Notes under the pieces: model-generated
What the model was told of the DNA's origin: nothing
Databases searched by the model: none
What the model saw: only the letters and a program-made list of their open reading frames with translations
Assembly (NCBI RefSeq): GCF_009857135.1
Contig: NZ_CP047318.1
Span: forward strand, 2,418,001-2,482,000
Length of the DNA: 64,000 bases
Source of the DNA: Streptomyces sp. HM190
GTDB taxonomy: Bacteria > Actinomycetota > Actinomycetes > Streptomycetales > Streptomycetaceae
Direction of reading: 5' to 3'
Made by a program: the position numbers and the translations under genes
Shown here: positions 1-8,945 of the stretch, one piece after another
Layout: every line of letters starts with the position of its first letter
Numbering within the stretch: position 1 is the first letter of the stretch

Positions 1-502
1 CCGCGAAGAGGGAGTCGGTCCGGTACACCTGCGGGGTCGGGGCGTCCGGGTGCAGTTTCTTGACGTGGGTGACGTACCCGCCGAGCACCCGCTGTTCGAG
101 GGCCTTCGCGCCGAGCATGTGGTACGGCACGAGCAGGAACCTCTTGCCGTCCGTGGTCAGCCACTCGTGCTTGGTCAGCACCGGGTCGAACTCGGTACGG
201 GCACGGGCGGCCGGGTCGCCGCTGAGCAGCGCGTACAGCACGGCCATGAAATGCGACTTACCGGAACCGAACGAGCCGTGCAGGTACGCCGCCTTGGAGC
301 GGTGCCCGTCCAGCGCGGACTTGATGAGGGCCAGCGCCTCGTCGAAGTTCTCCAGCAGCCGCTCGGTGACGACGTAGTCCGTGAGCGCGTGCCGGGCGCC
401 CTCGGGTGTCGTCGCCTCGGCGAGGGACAGCACGAAGTCCGAGGTGGAGATGGACTCCTTGATGTCGATGACATCGCGGAGGAGGGGCGGCTGCTGTGCC
501 AT
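1..502 (-). CDS. pglY: PglY, BREX-2 ATPase (N-terminal part)
   Basis: Only the first 167 codons are present; the gene continues past the left edge. The start reads MAQQPPLLRDVIDIKE and a P-loop, GSFGSGKSHF, lies near residue 74, where an AAA+-type ATPase of the Pgl phage-growth-limitation system should have it. In the family PglY is a large cytoplasmic ATPase of about 1,200 residues acting with PglZ, PglW and PglX against phage. Identification rests on the N-terminal P-loop context plus intact pglX and pglW on the same strand 17 kb upstream, the order known from Streptomyces coelicolor. pglZ would be expected next, outside the window. The 109-bp gap to the divergent antitoxin gene must hold both promoters. 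Confidence 0.8.
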   Translation of the reverse strand, partial: MAQQPPLLRDVIDIKESISTSDFVLSLAEATTPEGARHALTDYVVTERLLENFDEALALIKSALDGHRSKAAYLHGSFGSGKSHFMAVLYALLSGDPAARARTEFDPVLTKHEWLTTDGKRFLLVPYHMLGAKALEQRVLGGYVTHVKKLHPDAPTPQVYRTDSLFA

Positions 503-611
503 TACCGGTCACGCTCTCCATCTGGTGGCCTCCGCCACCGCTTGTACTCGATCGTGTGGGATGTCTGTCGCTGGCTGGCTGCCCGATCAGGCTCTCGGTA
601 TGGTCGACGGT

Positions 612-908
612 ATGGCAACAAAGAAGTACACCGTGACGCTTCCCGAGGAGCTCGCCGAGGCCATCCGTGCCGAGGTCGGCCCCGGCGGGTTCAGCCGCTA
701 TGTGACGCAGGCCATAGAGCGCCGACGGGAGCAGGAGCGGCTGCACGAGGCCGTGCAGTGGTGGGAGTCCGAGTACGGGAAGATCACCGAGGCGGAACTG
801 GCCGAGGTCGAGGCCGAGCATCGCGACCTGGAGCGGCAGCACGCCGAGCGGACCCGCGCCCGCGAGGTACGTGAGCAGCCGCACAAGCACAAGCGAGATG
901 CCGCATGA
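612..908 (+). CDS. Ribbon-helix-helix antitoxin (VapB-like)
   Basis: This 98-residue protein starts MATKKYTVTLPEELAEAIR, a typical ribbon-helix-helix DNA-binding N-terminus, followed by a highly charged helical C-terminal half rich in Glu and Arg that would wrap the partner toxin. Its stop codon overlaps the start of the downstream PIN-domain gene (ATGA), so the pair is translationally coupled and the module is a type II toxin-antitoxin system. By family precedent it should repress its own promoter in the gap shared with divergent pglY. In-frame upstream starts exist, but this ATG aligns with the start of the RHH fold. It is the first cargo gene inside the split BREX locus. Confidence 0.8.
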   Translation: MATKKYTVTLPEELAEAIRAEVGPGGFSRYVTQAIERRREQERLHEAVQWWESEYGKITEAELAEVEAEHRDLERQHAERTRAREVREQPHKHKRDAA

Positions 909-1303
909 CCGGAAACCGGGTCTACGTACTCGACAGCGAAGGACTTTCGCGGTGGGTGCGCGGGGAGCGTCGCATGGGCGCCTACCTCAGGCACGCCGAC
1001 GATGGCGGCATCCCGGTCGTCACGACCTCCATGACGCTCATCGAGGCTTACGACCCCACCCGCTCCCACCCCAAGTGGCACTGGGCTCTCTCCAAGATCC
1101 GTGTCGAGCCGGTCACGGAGGAAATCGGCAAGGAAGCCACCGGCCTCCTCAAGGAGACGGGTCTGCACGGCCACAAGTACGCCATCGACGCGGCCCTCGC
1201 CGCCGTCGCCCTGCGGCAGCCCGGCCCGGTCACCGTGTTCACGTCGGACGAGGACGACATGCGCAAGCTGTGCGCCGACCGCGTCGTCGTCGTCAAGCTC
1301 TGA
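905..1303 (+). CDS. PIN-domain ribonuclease toxin (VapC-like)
   Basis: The 132-residue product has the acidic residues of a PIN nuclease: an Asp near the N-terminus (VLDSEGLSRWV), a Glu in helix 2 (TLIEAY), an Asp in YAIDAALAAVA and a C-terminal TSDEDDMRKL motif. PIN toxins cleave RNA with Mg2+ or Mn2+. The start overlaps the antitoxin stop by 4 nt. No truncation is visible and the length is normal. Its RNA target cannot be inferred. The placement next to pglY suggests a defence-island module or an addiction element stabilising the locus. Confidence 0.85.
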   Translation: MTGNRVYVLDSEGLSRWVRGERRMGAYLRHADDGGIPVVTTSMTLIEAYDPTRSHPKWHWALSKIRVEPVTEEIGKEATGLLKETGLHGHKYAIDAALAAVALRQPGPVTVFTSDEDDMRKLCADRVVVVKL

Positions 1304-1427
1304 GCCGAGCACGGCCGCTCCCCCACCGCCGACCATCACCCTCACTCGCCGAAGCCCTCCGTCCCCTCGCCGAGGTGGACACTCGCCGTCACCACGCCCT
1401 CCACCGTACCCCCATGCCCCATATGCC

Positions 1428-2114
1428 CTACACGCCTTTCACTGACCGACGGCCACGGGCGGAGGGGGTACTCCACGCCGGTCGACCTGTTCGAACCCCC
1501 ACGGGAACGTCGGTCGCGGACGTACGGCGGCAAGTCACGGGCCGGCCGTCGTGAGCGACCGCACGGGACCCCGGCCACCCGGCCCGAGCACTGACCTTGC
1601 GGGTGACTGCCGCCCCGGACTCCGGCTCCGGTGCCTCGACGGCGTCGGCACAGCGCTGCTGCCGTGCCGCCTCGTCCCTGGGATCAGAGGTGCTCACACG
1701 CACCGGTGAGCCGCGCGGGGACCCGGCGAGGGTGCAGGATGCGACGCCGCCCCCCTCGCCGCACCCCCAGTAGAGCAACCGGACCGACGAGGGTGGCGGC
1801 GCCCCCGCCGTACCCGCGCGCACATGGGCCCGACCCTCCCCGCTCACTTGTACGGTCGTCGTACACGTGGTGATCTTGGCGGAAAAGGTACAGCCGTCCC
1901 GGGACGCTCCGGGCACGGTCAGCACGACGGTGTCGGAGTATCCGGATATCCGGAAGGTGATCTCCGCCGGCCCTGTCCCCGACCTGCGAAGTGCTGCTCC
2001 GGCGAAGACCGCGGCGGCCAGGAGGGCGAGGACGACCAGGCCGAGGACGAGCTTCGGCATCCGCCCGAAGGGTGTCCGCCGGCCAGCCGACCGTACGGGA
2101 GGGATGACCGTCAT
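1428..2114 (-). CDS. Hypothetical membrane-anchored protein
   Basis: This 228-residue protein is not recognised. It has a short basic N-terminus, one hydrophobic segment (LVLGLVVLALLAAAVFAGAA, about residues 22-41) and an extracytoplasmic portion rich in Ser, Thr and Val with several Cys (DGCTFSAKITTCTTT, LLYWGCGEGGGVASC), which could form disulfides. The last 80 or so residues are low in complexity and Arg-rich and may be a readthrough extension rather than a domain. The ATG follows a weak GGGAC ribosome-binding site; longer in-frame starts run into a methyltransferase remnant and were not chosen. The function is unknown. Confidence 0.5.
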   Translation of the reverse strand: MTVIPPVRSAGRRTPFGRMPKLVLGLVVLALLAAAVFAGAALRRSGTGPAEITFRISGYSDTVVLTVPGASRDGCTFSAKITTCTTTVQVSGEGRAHVRAGTAGAPPPSSVRLLYWGCGEGGGVASCTLAGSPRGSPVRVSTSDPRDEAARQQRCADAVEAPEPESGAAVTRKVSARAGWPGSRAVAHDGRPVTCRRTSATDVPVGVRTGRPAWSTPSARGRRSVKGV

Positions 2115-2264
2115 GTCCCGATCGTAGGCCGCGAAGGCCCTCGGACGCCGGTCCTCCGCGCAACCAGCGCTTCCCTCCCGAACAGCCGAACTCCGGTGGC
2201 ATGGACGGGAGATGCGGCCCCTGCCGGGCGCGACCTCTTCAAGGGGCGGAGGCACGGAGTTGGC

Positions 2265-2342
2265 CGCGCGCACGAGGAGCGTCCCGATGCGCCCGGGGCG
2301 GGGCGCGTCGAGCACCCGCGCGTCGGCCGTGGCGAACCCGGC
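2265..2342 (-). pseudogene. Fragment of a SAM-methyltransferase C-terminus
   Basis: Read on the minus strand this segment encodes GFATADARVLDAPRPGRIG followed by TLLVRAA, almost identical to the C-terminal end of the intact methyltransferase at 12389-13045. At DNA level it matches 12401-12478 in the same orientation with about 5 mismatches in 78 bp. The rest of the methyltransferase is absent. The 410-bp gap between the membrane protein and the SseB-like gene otherwise contains nothing I can recognise. Confidence 0.75.
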
Positions 2343-2524
2343 TACGAGCCGTGATGCTGTTGGCGTTGGAACGCGGCAGCACGGTCCAGGTCGCGTCACG
2401 GCCAGGACGTCGTCCGGAGTCGAGGACGTGCAGCGTGCCGACCGCTCCGGGCGCACGTGACCCGTCCCTGCGGCAAAGGCTTCGGCGTTGCAGCTCGTCG
2501 TGCGTCGATGCGATGATCGCGCGC

Positions 2525-3127
2525 ATGTCCGATCACGGGGGAGGCGGTGGAGCGGCGGAGGGAACGCGCCGGTCCAGGATCTACGACTACCTGGAGCCGA
2601 CCGCCCCGGCGGAGCCGGCCGAGGCCACTCCCCCGTCCCCTCGTGAACGCGTTCCGGATGCCGCTCCTGCGCGGCCTGCCACGGACCAGGCCGTCATCCT
2701 CCACCGCCGTCGTCGGCGCCAAGCCGCGGCTCTGCTCGGTGAGTTCCGGCGTACGGCGGTCCTGGTGCCCCTGTCGGCGGACGGCGACCCGCTCACCGGG
2801 GAGTTCGGCGGTATCCGCTGGATCTACGCCTTCTCGGACGAGCCCTCCCTGGCCCGGTTCGCCATCGCAAGGGGCGAAGGAGCGCGGGAGTGGACGTACG
2901 ACCGTGTCCTGGGTGCCCGGCTGCTGGATGTGGCGATCCCGGCGATGCCGGTGCCGTACGGGGTGGCGCTGGACGTCGGCACCGAGGGTCAGGGCGCACT
3001 GTTCCCGCCGGTCATGGGGATCGTGCCGGACGCGGCGGCGCTGGACGCGGACGTGGACGTGAACGTGGACGCAGGCACGAACGGCATGAACGGGATCGCC
3101 CCGAACGGGCAGGAGTTGACTCGATGA
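2525..3127 (+). CDS. SseB-like domain protein
   Basis: This 200-residue protein opens with a glycine-rich, Pro/Ala-rich linker. From about residue 70 it has a compact domain (GEFRRTAVLVPLSADGDPLT ... WIYAFSDEPSLARFA) resembling SseB N-terminal-like domains, which are common in actinobacterial type VII and polymorphic-toxin operons. The ATG at 2525 was chosen because it begins the coherent protein; longer in-frame extensions cross the methyltransferase remnant. Its TGA overlaps the ATG of the next gene, so it belongs to the WXG/Rhs operon. A role as secretion accessory or chaperone is inferred from position only. Confidence 0.65.
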   Translation: MSDHGGGGGAAEGTRRSRIYDYLEPTAPAEPAEATPPSPRERVPDAAPARPATDQAVILHRRRRRQAAALLGEFRRTAVLVPLSADGDPLTGEFGGIRWIYAFSDEPSLARFAIARGEGAREWTYDRVLGARLLDVAIPAMPVPYGVALDVGTEGQGALFPPVMGIVPDAAALDADVDVNVDAGTNGMNGIAPNGQELTR

Positions 3128-3801
3128 GCGGCGGCGGGGGCGGCGGAGGCGACGGCAAGGACCTTCAGGTGGAGGGGCTTGCCCTGATCACCGAAGGTAT
3201 CAACCTGGCCATGTCGGAGCTTCGTGAACTCGGCATGGTCGGCGAGGCGAGCGTGGGCCGGGGTTTCTCCGATCTGGCGCTGTCCGGCCTGGAGTTGGGG
3301 CACGGAGCACTGACGTCGGCGCTCGACACGTTCTGTGAGCGCTGGGAGTGGGGGGTTCGCACGCTGATCCTGGAGGGCAGCGCCTTCGCGGACGCGGTGG
3401 GTCTGGCGGCGGGGACGTTCCACGAGACCGACCAGTACGTCGACGGCACCCTCAAGATCGCGGTGAACTCCGTCATGGGCAACCCTCACCTGAGCGAGGA
3501 GCAGGTCACCCGGATGTCCTGGAGCGAGGTCGGCGACAACCACATGTTCGCCACCTCTGACTGGAGCGCGGAGTCCTGGGAGGAGGCGCAGAAGAACACC
3601 GACCGGGCCTGGAACGACGCCCAGCGCGATGTGATGACGTCGCCCCTCCTCGAGAACGGGCCCCTCGACCCGCAGAAGGCGATGAGCATGACCGACCAGG
3701 AGTACGAGGCGTCGCTCGACCAGCTGTACGGCCCCTCCCGCGAGGAACGCGAGCAGGCGGCCCAGGCCGAGGGAGAGCAGCAGAGCGGGGACGGCAGCTG
3801 A
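3124..3801 (+). CDS. WXG100-like / type VII secretion partner
   Basis: The 225-residue acidic, mainly helical protein starts with a run of glycines and has long amphipathic helices (LALITEGINLAMSELRELG; LGHGALTSALDTFCERW), with no signal peptide or membrane segment. Proteins of this kind precede large Rhs toxins in Streptomyces and probably assist export as an EsxA-like or LXG-like partner. It overlaps its upstream neighbour by 4 nt and shares its last base with the start of the Rhs gene, so the three genes should be co-translated. No exact family is recognised. Confidence 0.6.
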   Translation: MSGGGGGGGDGKDLQVEGLALITEGINLAMSELRELGMVGEASVGRGFSDLALSGLELGHGALTSALDTFCERWEWGVRTLILEGSAFADAVGLAAGTFHETDQYVDGTLKIAVNSVMGNPHLSEEQVTRMSWSEVGDNHMFATSDWSAESWEEAQKNTDRAWNDAQRDVMTSPLLENGPLDPQKAMSMTDQEYEASLDQLYGPSREEREQAAQAEGEQQSGDGS

Positions 3802-6800
3802 TGGGTGGCTGGATCCCGGACGGTGTGGAGGACAGGCTCAAGGGTGCCGCCAACACGGTCGTCGGCAAGGCCGAGGAGGTGTACGACGACGGCAAGAAGC
3901 TCCTCGGCGAAGGCATCGACGCGGGCACCGACTACGCCGGTGAGCGTTTGGAGGACATGGGCCTCCGGGGCGTCGCGGACAAGGTGGAGGACTGGGGCGA
4001 CAGCACCGCGTCCGCCCTGGGCGCCGCCCCCGGCGAACAGCAGCTCGGGGAGACCGAGCAGGCCGACGAACTGATCCACGGCAATGTCGGCCGTATCCAG
4101 GAGAGCGCCAAGCACCTCAAGGACTTCCACACGGCCTTCGACAAGGTCGGCGACGGCATGCGCAAGCTGGACTCCTCCCACTGGAAGGGCCGGGCCGCCG
4201 ACACCTTCCGCGAGAAGTTCGCCATGCACCCCAAGAAGTGGATGCACGCGGCGGACGCCTGCGACAAGGCCGCCAAGGCGCTCGACTCGTACGCGGACAC
4301 GGTCAAGTGGGCCCAGGGCCAGGCCCAGGACGCCATCGACGCCTACCGGGCGGGCGTGCAGGCGTCCAAGGCGGCGGTGGAGGCGTACAACACCAAGGTC
4401 GACGCCTACAACGCGAAGGTGAAGGCCGGTGAGGACCCCGGCCCCAAGCCGGCGGAGTTCAGCGACCCGGGCAAGGCGGACATCGCCCGCGCCCACGCAC
4501 TCCTCAAGGAGGCCCGCCGCCAGCGCAACGAGGCCGCCCGCACCGCCGCCACCTCGGTCAGGGCAGCCCTGGAGCACGCCCCCGCCGAACTGCCGCCCGC
4601 CCTCAAGCTCGCCGCCAACTTCGTCGACCAGGGTGCGTCATCGGCCGTGGAGCTCGCCCATGTCGCCGGAGGCGTCGTCAAGGGCGGCGCGGGCCTCATC
4701 AACTTCGGCCGCGGTATGAACGCGCTCGACCCGTACAACCTCGCCCACCCCGCCGAGTACTACCAGAACGTCAACATGACGCTCGCGGGGCTCACGTCGA
4801 CGGTCGCCCACCCCGACCGGGCCCTCAAGGACGCCTGGCAGTCCGCCAGGAAGGACCCGTCCGAATACGGGGGCCGCGTCGTCCTCGACCTCCTCGGGAC
4901 CAAGGGGGCGGGGGCAGCGCGTGGAGTGGCGACGGGCGGCGTCAAAGGCACGCTCAGACACACCGTCGAGGACGTGCTCGAGTCGGGCAGGAAACCGGAC
5001 GTGCCGGCGCGCGAGAGGGTCAGCGACGCTCCCGGCCGGGACTCGCGTCAGCCCGACGCGGTGGAGTCGCGGGGCTCCGACCCGATCGACTTCGCCACCG
5101 GTCGGATGTACCTCCCCCAGACAGACGTGAGCCTGCCCGGCGCCCTGCCCCTGGTGTTCAGACGCCGCGTCGAGTCGGGCTACCACCTGGGCAAGTGGTT
5201 CGGCCCGTCCTGGTCGTCCACCGTCGACCAGCGCCTGGAGATCGACTCCGAGGGCGTCATCTTCGTCACCGAGGACGGCCTGCTCCTCGCCTATCCCCAC
5301 CCCGCGCCGGGCGCCCCGACCCTCCCGGGCCACGGCCCCCGCTGGCCCCTGGCCCGCGAGGACGGCGGCTACACGGTCACCGACCCCGCCACGCGCCGTA
5401 CCTGGCACTTCACCGACCGCCGGGACGATCTCGCCGTCCTCGAACAGATCGACGACCGCAACGGCAACTGGCTCACCTTCGAGTACGACCCCGAAGGTAC
5501 CCCGCTCGGCATCGTCTCCAGCGCCGGATACGACGTACGCGTCACCACGGAGGCCGGCCGTGTCACGGCTCTCCACCTGTCCACGACCGGTCAGGAACTG
5601 AAGCGCTACGGCTACACGGACGGCAACCTCACCGAGGTCGTCAACTCCTCCGGCCTCCCCCTCCGCTTCACCTACGACGAGGCCGGCCGCGTCACCTCCT
5701 GGACGGACACCAACGACTCCACCTACTCGTACGAGTACGACGACCAGGACCGCTGTGTCGCCGAGGGCGGCACGGACGGTCACATGGCCCTGCGCGTCTC
5801 GTACGACGACACGGACCCCGACACGGGCCTGCGCGTCACGACCACCACGACCGGCGAGGGCCACACCCGCCGCTTCCTCATCAACGAGGCGTGGCAGGTG
5901 GTCGCCGACATCGACCCCCTGGGCGCGGTCACCCGCTACGAACGGGACCGCTACAACCGCCTGCTGTCCCTGACGGACCCCCTGGGCCACACGACCACGT
6001 TCCGCTACGACGAGTCAGGCAACCCCACGGTCGTCACCCGCCCGGACGGCCGCGAGACGAGAGCCGAGTACAACGACCTCGGCCTGCCGACACGGGTGGT
6101 GAACCCGGACGGCACGGTGACCCGCCAGACGTACGACGAACGCGGCAACCGCACCTCGGTGACCGCCCCCACCGGCCTCACCACCCACTTCACCTACGAC
6201 GACACGGGCCGCCCGACCGCCGTCACCGACCCCCTCGGCCACACGACGACGGTCCGCTGCGACCCCGCCGGTCTCCCGTTGGAGATCACCGACCCGCTCG
6301 GCGCGGTCACCCGCTACGAACGTGACCCCTTCGGCAGACCCGTCACCCTCACGGACCCGACAGGTGCGGTGACCCGGCTGGAGTGGACGGTGGAAGGCCA
6401 CCTCGCCCGCCGCACGGCCGCCGACGGCACCACGGAGTCGTGGACGTACGACGGTGAGGGCAACTGCACCACCCACACCGATCCGATGGGCGGCGTCTCC
6501 CGCTTCGAGTACACCCACTTCGACCTGCTGACGGCCCGCACGGGCCCTGACGGCGTACGCCACGAGTTCGCGTACGACCTGGAGCTGCGGCTCACGAAGG
6601 TCACCAACCCGCAGGGCCTGACCTGGAGTTACGAGTACGACCCGGCAGGCTCCCTGATCGCCGAGACGGACTTCGACGGCCGCACCCTCACCTACGCACA
6701 CGACGCGGCGGGCCGCCTGACGTCCCGCACGAACACCCTCGGCCAGGTGGTGTCGTTCGAACGCAACGCCCTGGGCCGGCTGCTCCGCAAGAACGCGGCG

Positions 6801-8558
6801 GGCGACGTCACGACGTACGCGTACGACATGACGGACCAACTCGCCCAGGCGACGGGCCCGGACGGTAAGACACTGACGATCCTGCGCGACCGCTTCGGCC
6901 GGGTGCGCGCGGAGACGGTCGACGGCCGCGAACTGACGTACACGTATGACGATCTGGGCCGCCGAACAGGCCGCACGACCCCGACCGGCGTGACGACGAC
7001 CTGGACGTACGACGCGGCGGGCCGCCGCACGGGGATGACAGCCGCGGGCCACACCATCGACTTCACCTACGACGAGGCCGGCCGCGAACTGACCCGCCGG
7101 ATCGGCGAGACGGTCACCCTGGCGCACACATTCGACCCCGTGGGCCGCCTGACCACCCAGTCGGTGACCGGCACGTCGGGCCGCTCGATCCAACACCGCG
7201 CGTACACCTACCGCGCCGACGGCAATCTGACCGGCATCGACGACCGACTCTCCGGCACCCGCCGCTTCGACCTCGACACGGCAGGCCGCGTGACAGCGGT
7301 CCACGCGGCGAACTGGACGGAGAGATACGCCTACGACGAGGCGGGCAACCAGACCTCGGCGTCCTGGCCGTCGGACCACCCCGGTCAGGAGGCCACCGGC
7401 CTCCGCGCCTACACCGGCACCCGCATCACCCGCGCGGGAGGCGTCCGCTACGAACACGACGCGTTGGGCCGCATCACCCTGCGCCAGAAGACCCGCCTGT
7501 CCCGCAGACCGGACACCTGGCGGTACGAGTGGGATGCCGAGGACCGCCTGACGTCCGTGACGACCCCGGACGGCACGCGCTGGCGGTACACGTATGACCC
7601 GCTGGGCCGCCGTACGGCCAAACTCCGCTTGGCGGACGACGGTGAAACGGTGGTCGAGCACGTCGTCTTCACCTGGGACGGCACCACCCTCTGCGAACAG
7701 ACCACCACATCCACGGCCCTGCCCAACCCGGTCACTCTCACCTGGGACCACCAGGGCCTGCGCCCCCTCACCCAGACCGAACGAATAACGGCGGCAGACG
7801 CTCCCCAGGAGGAGATCGACTCCCGCTTCTTCGCCATCGTCACGGACCTGGTCGGCACACCCAGCGAACTCGTCGACGAGGAGGGCGAGATCGCGTGGCG
7901 GACCCGTAGCACGCTGTGGGGCACGACGGCCTGGGCGGCCGACAGCACCGCCTACACCCCTCTCCGCTTCCCCGGTCAGTACTACGACCCCGAGACGGGC
8001 CTTCACTACAACTACTTCCGCCACTACGACCCCGAGACGGCCCGCTACCTGACCCCGGACCCCCTCGGGCTCTCGCCCGCACCCAACCCGGCCACCTATA
8101 TCCCCAACCCGCACACCTGGACCGACCGCCTCGGCCTCGCTCCGGATGAATGTGAAAATGGTGGGAGCTGGGACCCGGAAGAGGAACCACACTTGTACCG
8201 CGGCGTAGGGTACGCCAATGAACACAGCCCTGCCCATTACCTCAAGATGTATGAGGACGCTCTGCGTGGGGAAGCCAGACCACTCGGCGGACATTCTGAT
8301 CCACAGCTCCACGTCGGCGGCCGAACAGACAGCATCTTCACGTCCTGGACCACCTACTATGAGGAAATGGCGCTAGAAGAGAGCTACAGAGGGAACGGCC
8401 CAGGAGTCGTGTTGAGGATACCCAACGCAGACGGAGCGACCTATTCTAGAGTTCCAGGCATCTCGTTCCCGTACGACGAGGGAGAGGTGTTGATTCGAGG
8501 AACAGTCACAGGCGCCGAGATAAGCGTTAACGGAGGGCCATGGACCAGGATAGGTTGA
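3801..8558 (+). CDS. Rhs polymorphic toxin, ADP-ribosyltransferase-like tip
   Basis: The 1,585-residue modular protein has a helical N-terminal region with a WXG-type motif (HWKGRAAD, about residue 127), consistent with type VII export. A DUF6531-like segment (DPIDFATGRMYLPQTDV, about residue 430) follows, then roughly twenty YD/RHS repeats (about residues 500-1390) forming the expected beta-cocoon. The RHS core boundary (YDPETGLHYNYFRHYDPETA ... TPDPLGL) ends near residue 1448. The last 137 residues are the toxin: LYRG, FTSWT and a late DEGEVLIRG resemble the R-S-E (ExE) signature of arginine-type ADP-ribosyltransferases. GC content falls sharply from about 8,140 on, marking a recently acquired tip. 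The stop overlaps the candidate immunity gene. The target protein is unknown; toxin class is inferred from motifs. Confidence 0.85.
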   Translation: MGGWIPDGVEDRLKGAANTVVGKAEEVYDDGKKLLGEGIDAGTDYAGERLEDMGLRGVADKVEDWGDSTASALGAAPGEQQLGETEQADELIHGNVGRIQESAKHLKDFHTAFDKVGDGMRKLDSSHWKGRAADTFREKFAMHPKKWMHAADACDKAAKALDSYADTVKWAQGQAQDAIDAYRAGVQASKAAVEAYNTKVDAYNAKVKAGEDPGPKPAEFSDPGKADIARAHALLKEARRQRNEAARTAATSVRAALEHAPAELPPALKLAANFVDQGASSAVELAHVAGGVVKGGAGLINFGRGMNALDPYNLAHPAEYYQNVNMTLAGLTSTVAHPDRALKDAWQSARKDPSEYGGRVVLDLLGTKGAGAARGVATGGVKGTLRHTVEDVLESGRKPDVPARERVSDAPGRDSRQPDAVESRGSDPIDFATGRMYLPQTDVSLPGALPLVFRRRVESGYHLGKWFGPSWSSTVDQRLEIDSEGVIFVTEDGLLLAYPHPAPGAPTLPGHGPRWPLAREDGGYTVTDPATRRTWHFTDRRDDLAVLEQIDDRNGNWLTFEYDPEGTPLGIVSSAGYDVRVTTEAGRVTALHLSTTGQELKRYGYTDGNLTEVVNSSGLPLRFTYDEAGRVTSWTDTNDSTYSYEYDDQDRCVAEGGTDGHMALRVSYDDTDPDTGLRVTTTTTGEGHTRRFLINEAWQVVADIDPLGAVTRYERDRYNRLLSLTDPLGHTTTFRYDESGNPTVVTRPDGRETRAEYNDLGLPTRVVNPDGTVTRQTYDERGNRTSVTAPTGLTTHFTYDDTGRPTAVTDPLGHTTTVRCDPAGLPLEITDPLGAVTRYERDPFGRPVTLTDPTGAVTRLEWTVEGHLARRTAADGTTESWTYDGEGNCTTHTDPMGGVSRFEYTHFDLLTARTGPDGVRHEFAYDLELRLTKVTNPQGLTWSYEYDPAGSLIAETDFDGRTLTYAHDAAGRLTSRTNTLGQVVSFERNALGRLLRKNAAGDVTTYAYDMTDQLAQATGPDGKTLTILRDRFGRVRAETVDGRELTYTYDDLGRRTGRTTPTGVTTTWTYDAAGRRTGMTAAGHTIDFTYDEAGRELTRRIGETVTLAHTFDPVGRLTTQSVTGTSGRSIQHRAYTYRADGNLTGIDDRLSGTRRFDLDTAGRVTAVHAANWTERYAYDEAGNQTSASWPSDHPGQEATGLRAYTGTRITRAGGVRYEHDALGRITLRQKTRLSRRPDTWRYEWDAEDRLTSVTTPDGTRWRYTYDPLGRRTAKLRLADDGETVVEHVVFTWDGTTLCEQTTTSTALPNPVTLTWDHQGLRPLTQTERITAADAPQEEIDSRFFAIVTDLVGTPSELVDEEGEIAWRTRSTLWGTTAWAADSTAYTPLRFPGQYYDPETGLHYNYFRHYDPETARYLTPDPLGLSPAPNPATYIPNPHTWTDRLGLAPDECENGGSWDPEEEPHLYRGVGYANEHSPAHYLKMYEDALRGEARPLGGHSDPQLHVGGRTDSIFTSWTTYYEEMALEESYRGNGPGVVLRIPNADGATYSRVPGISFPYDEGEVLIRGTVTGAEISVNGGPWTRIG

Positions 8559-8890
8559 AGGAACTAGTCACCTCAGCAGCGCTTGCTGGGGTATGCCAAG
8601 GAAGCCTGGTTGACCGCCTTCAGGAAATAGATGAATCGGAATCAGGAGAAGTTCGACGGAGTGACCTCCTGCACACATACAAGAGAAGACTCGGAAGGGT
8701 TGGCGTAAATACCAAACTACACGACGAGACCGCATCCCTGGTCTCCTTTCTGGAGAACTATCCCGAAGAGGTACTGAGCATGATCAGTATCAAATTCAGA
8801 GGCGATGGATTTGAACTCTTCCTCGCCGATCGGGATACAGATAAGATTCTGCACTGGATGCAAATGTTTTCGAGACCGAGTTCACTTTGA
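8540..8890 (+). CDS. Candidate immunity protein for the Rhs toxin
   Basis: This 116-residue protein starts inside the last codons of the Rhs gene and shares the same low GC content and codon use, unlike its flanks. It is helical and acidic, with no signal peptide or membrane segment (MDQDRLKELVTSAALAG ... FLENYPEEVLSMISIKFR). Position directly after a toxin tip, small size and matching base composition are the usual marks of a cognate immunity gene. I do not recognise a named Imm family, so binding to and neutralising the ADP-ribosyltransferase-like domain is an inference. Confidence 0.7.
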   Translation: MDQDRLKELVTSAALAGVCQGSLVDRLQEIDESESGEVRRSDLLHTYKRRLGRVGVNTKLHDETASLVSFLENYPEEVLSMISIKFRGDGFELFLADRDTDKILHWMQMFSRPSSL

Positions 8891-8945
8891 TTCGGAACAG
8901 GTGAGGTGCAATGTGGGTCGTGGCAACGGCTGAACGGACACCTGG

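Noticed and set aside
5000..8100. Repeated motifs suggesting a CRISPR or DNA tandem array
   Set aside because: The periodicity is protein-level YD/RHS repeats with varied codons; there are no constant repeats with unique spacers.
6015..8312. 765-codon frame antisense to the Rhs gene
   Set aside because: Its repetitive VRVGD-like pattern is the shadow of YD repeats on the coding strand.
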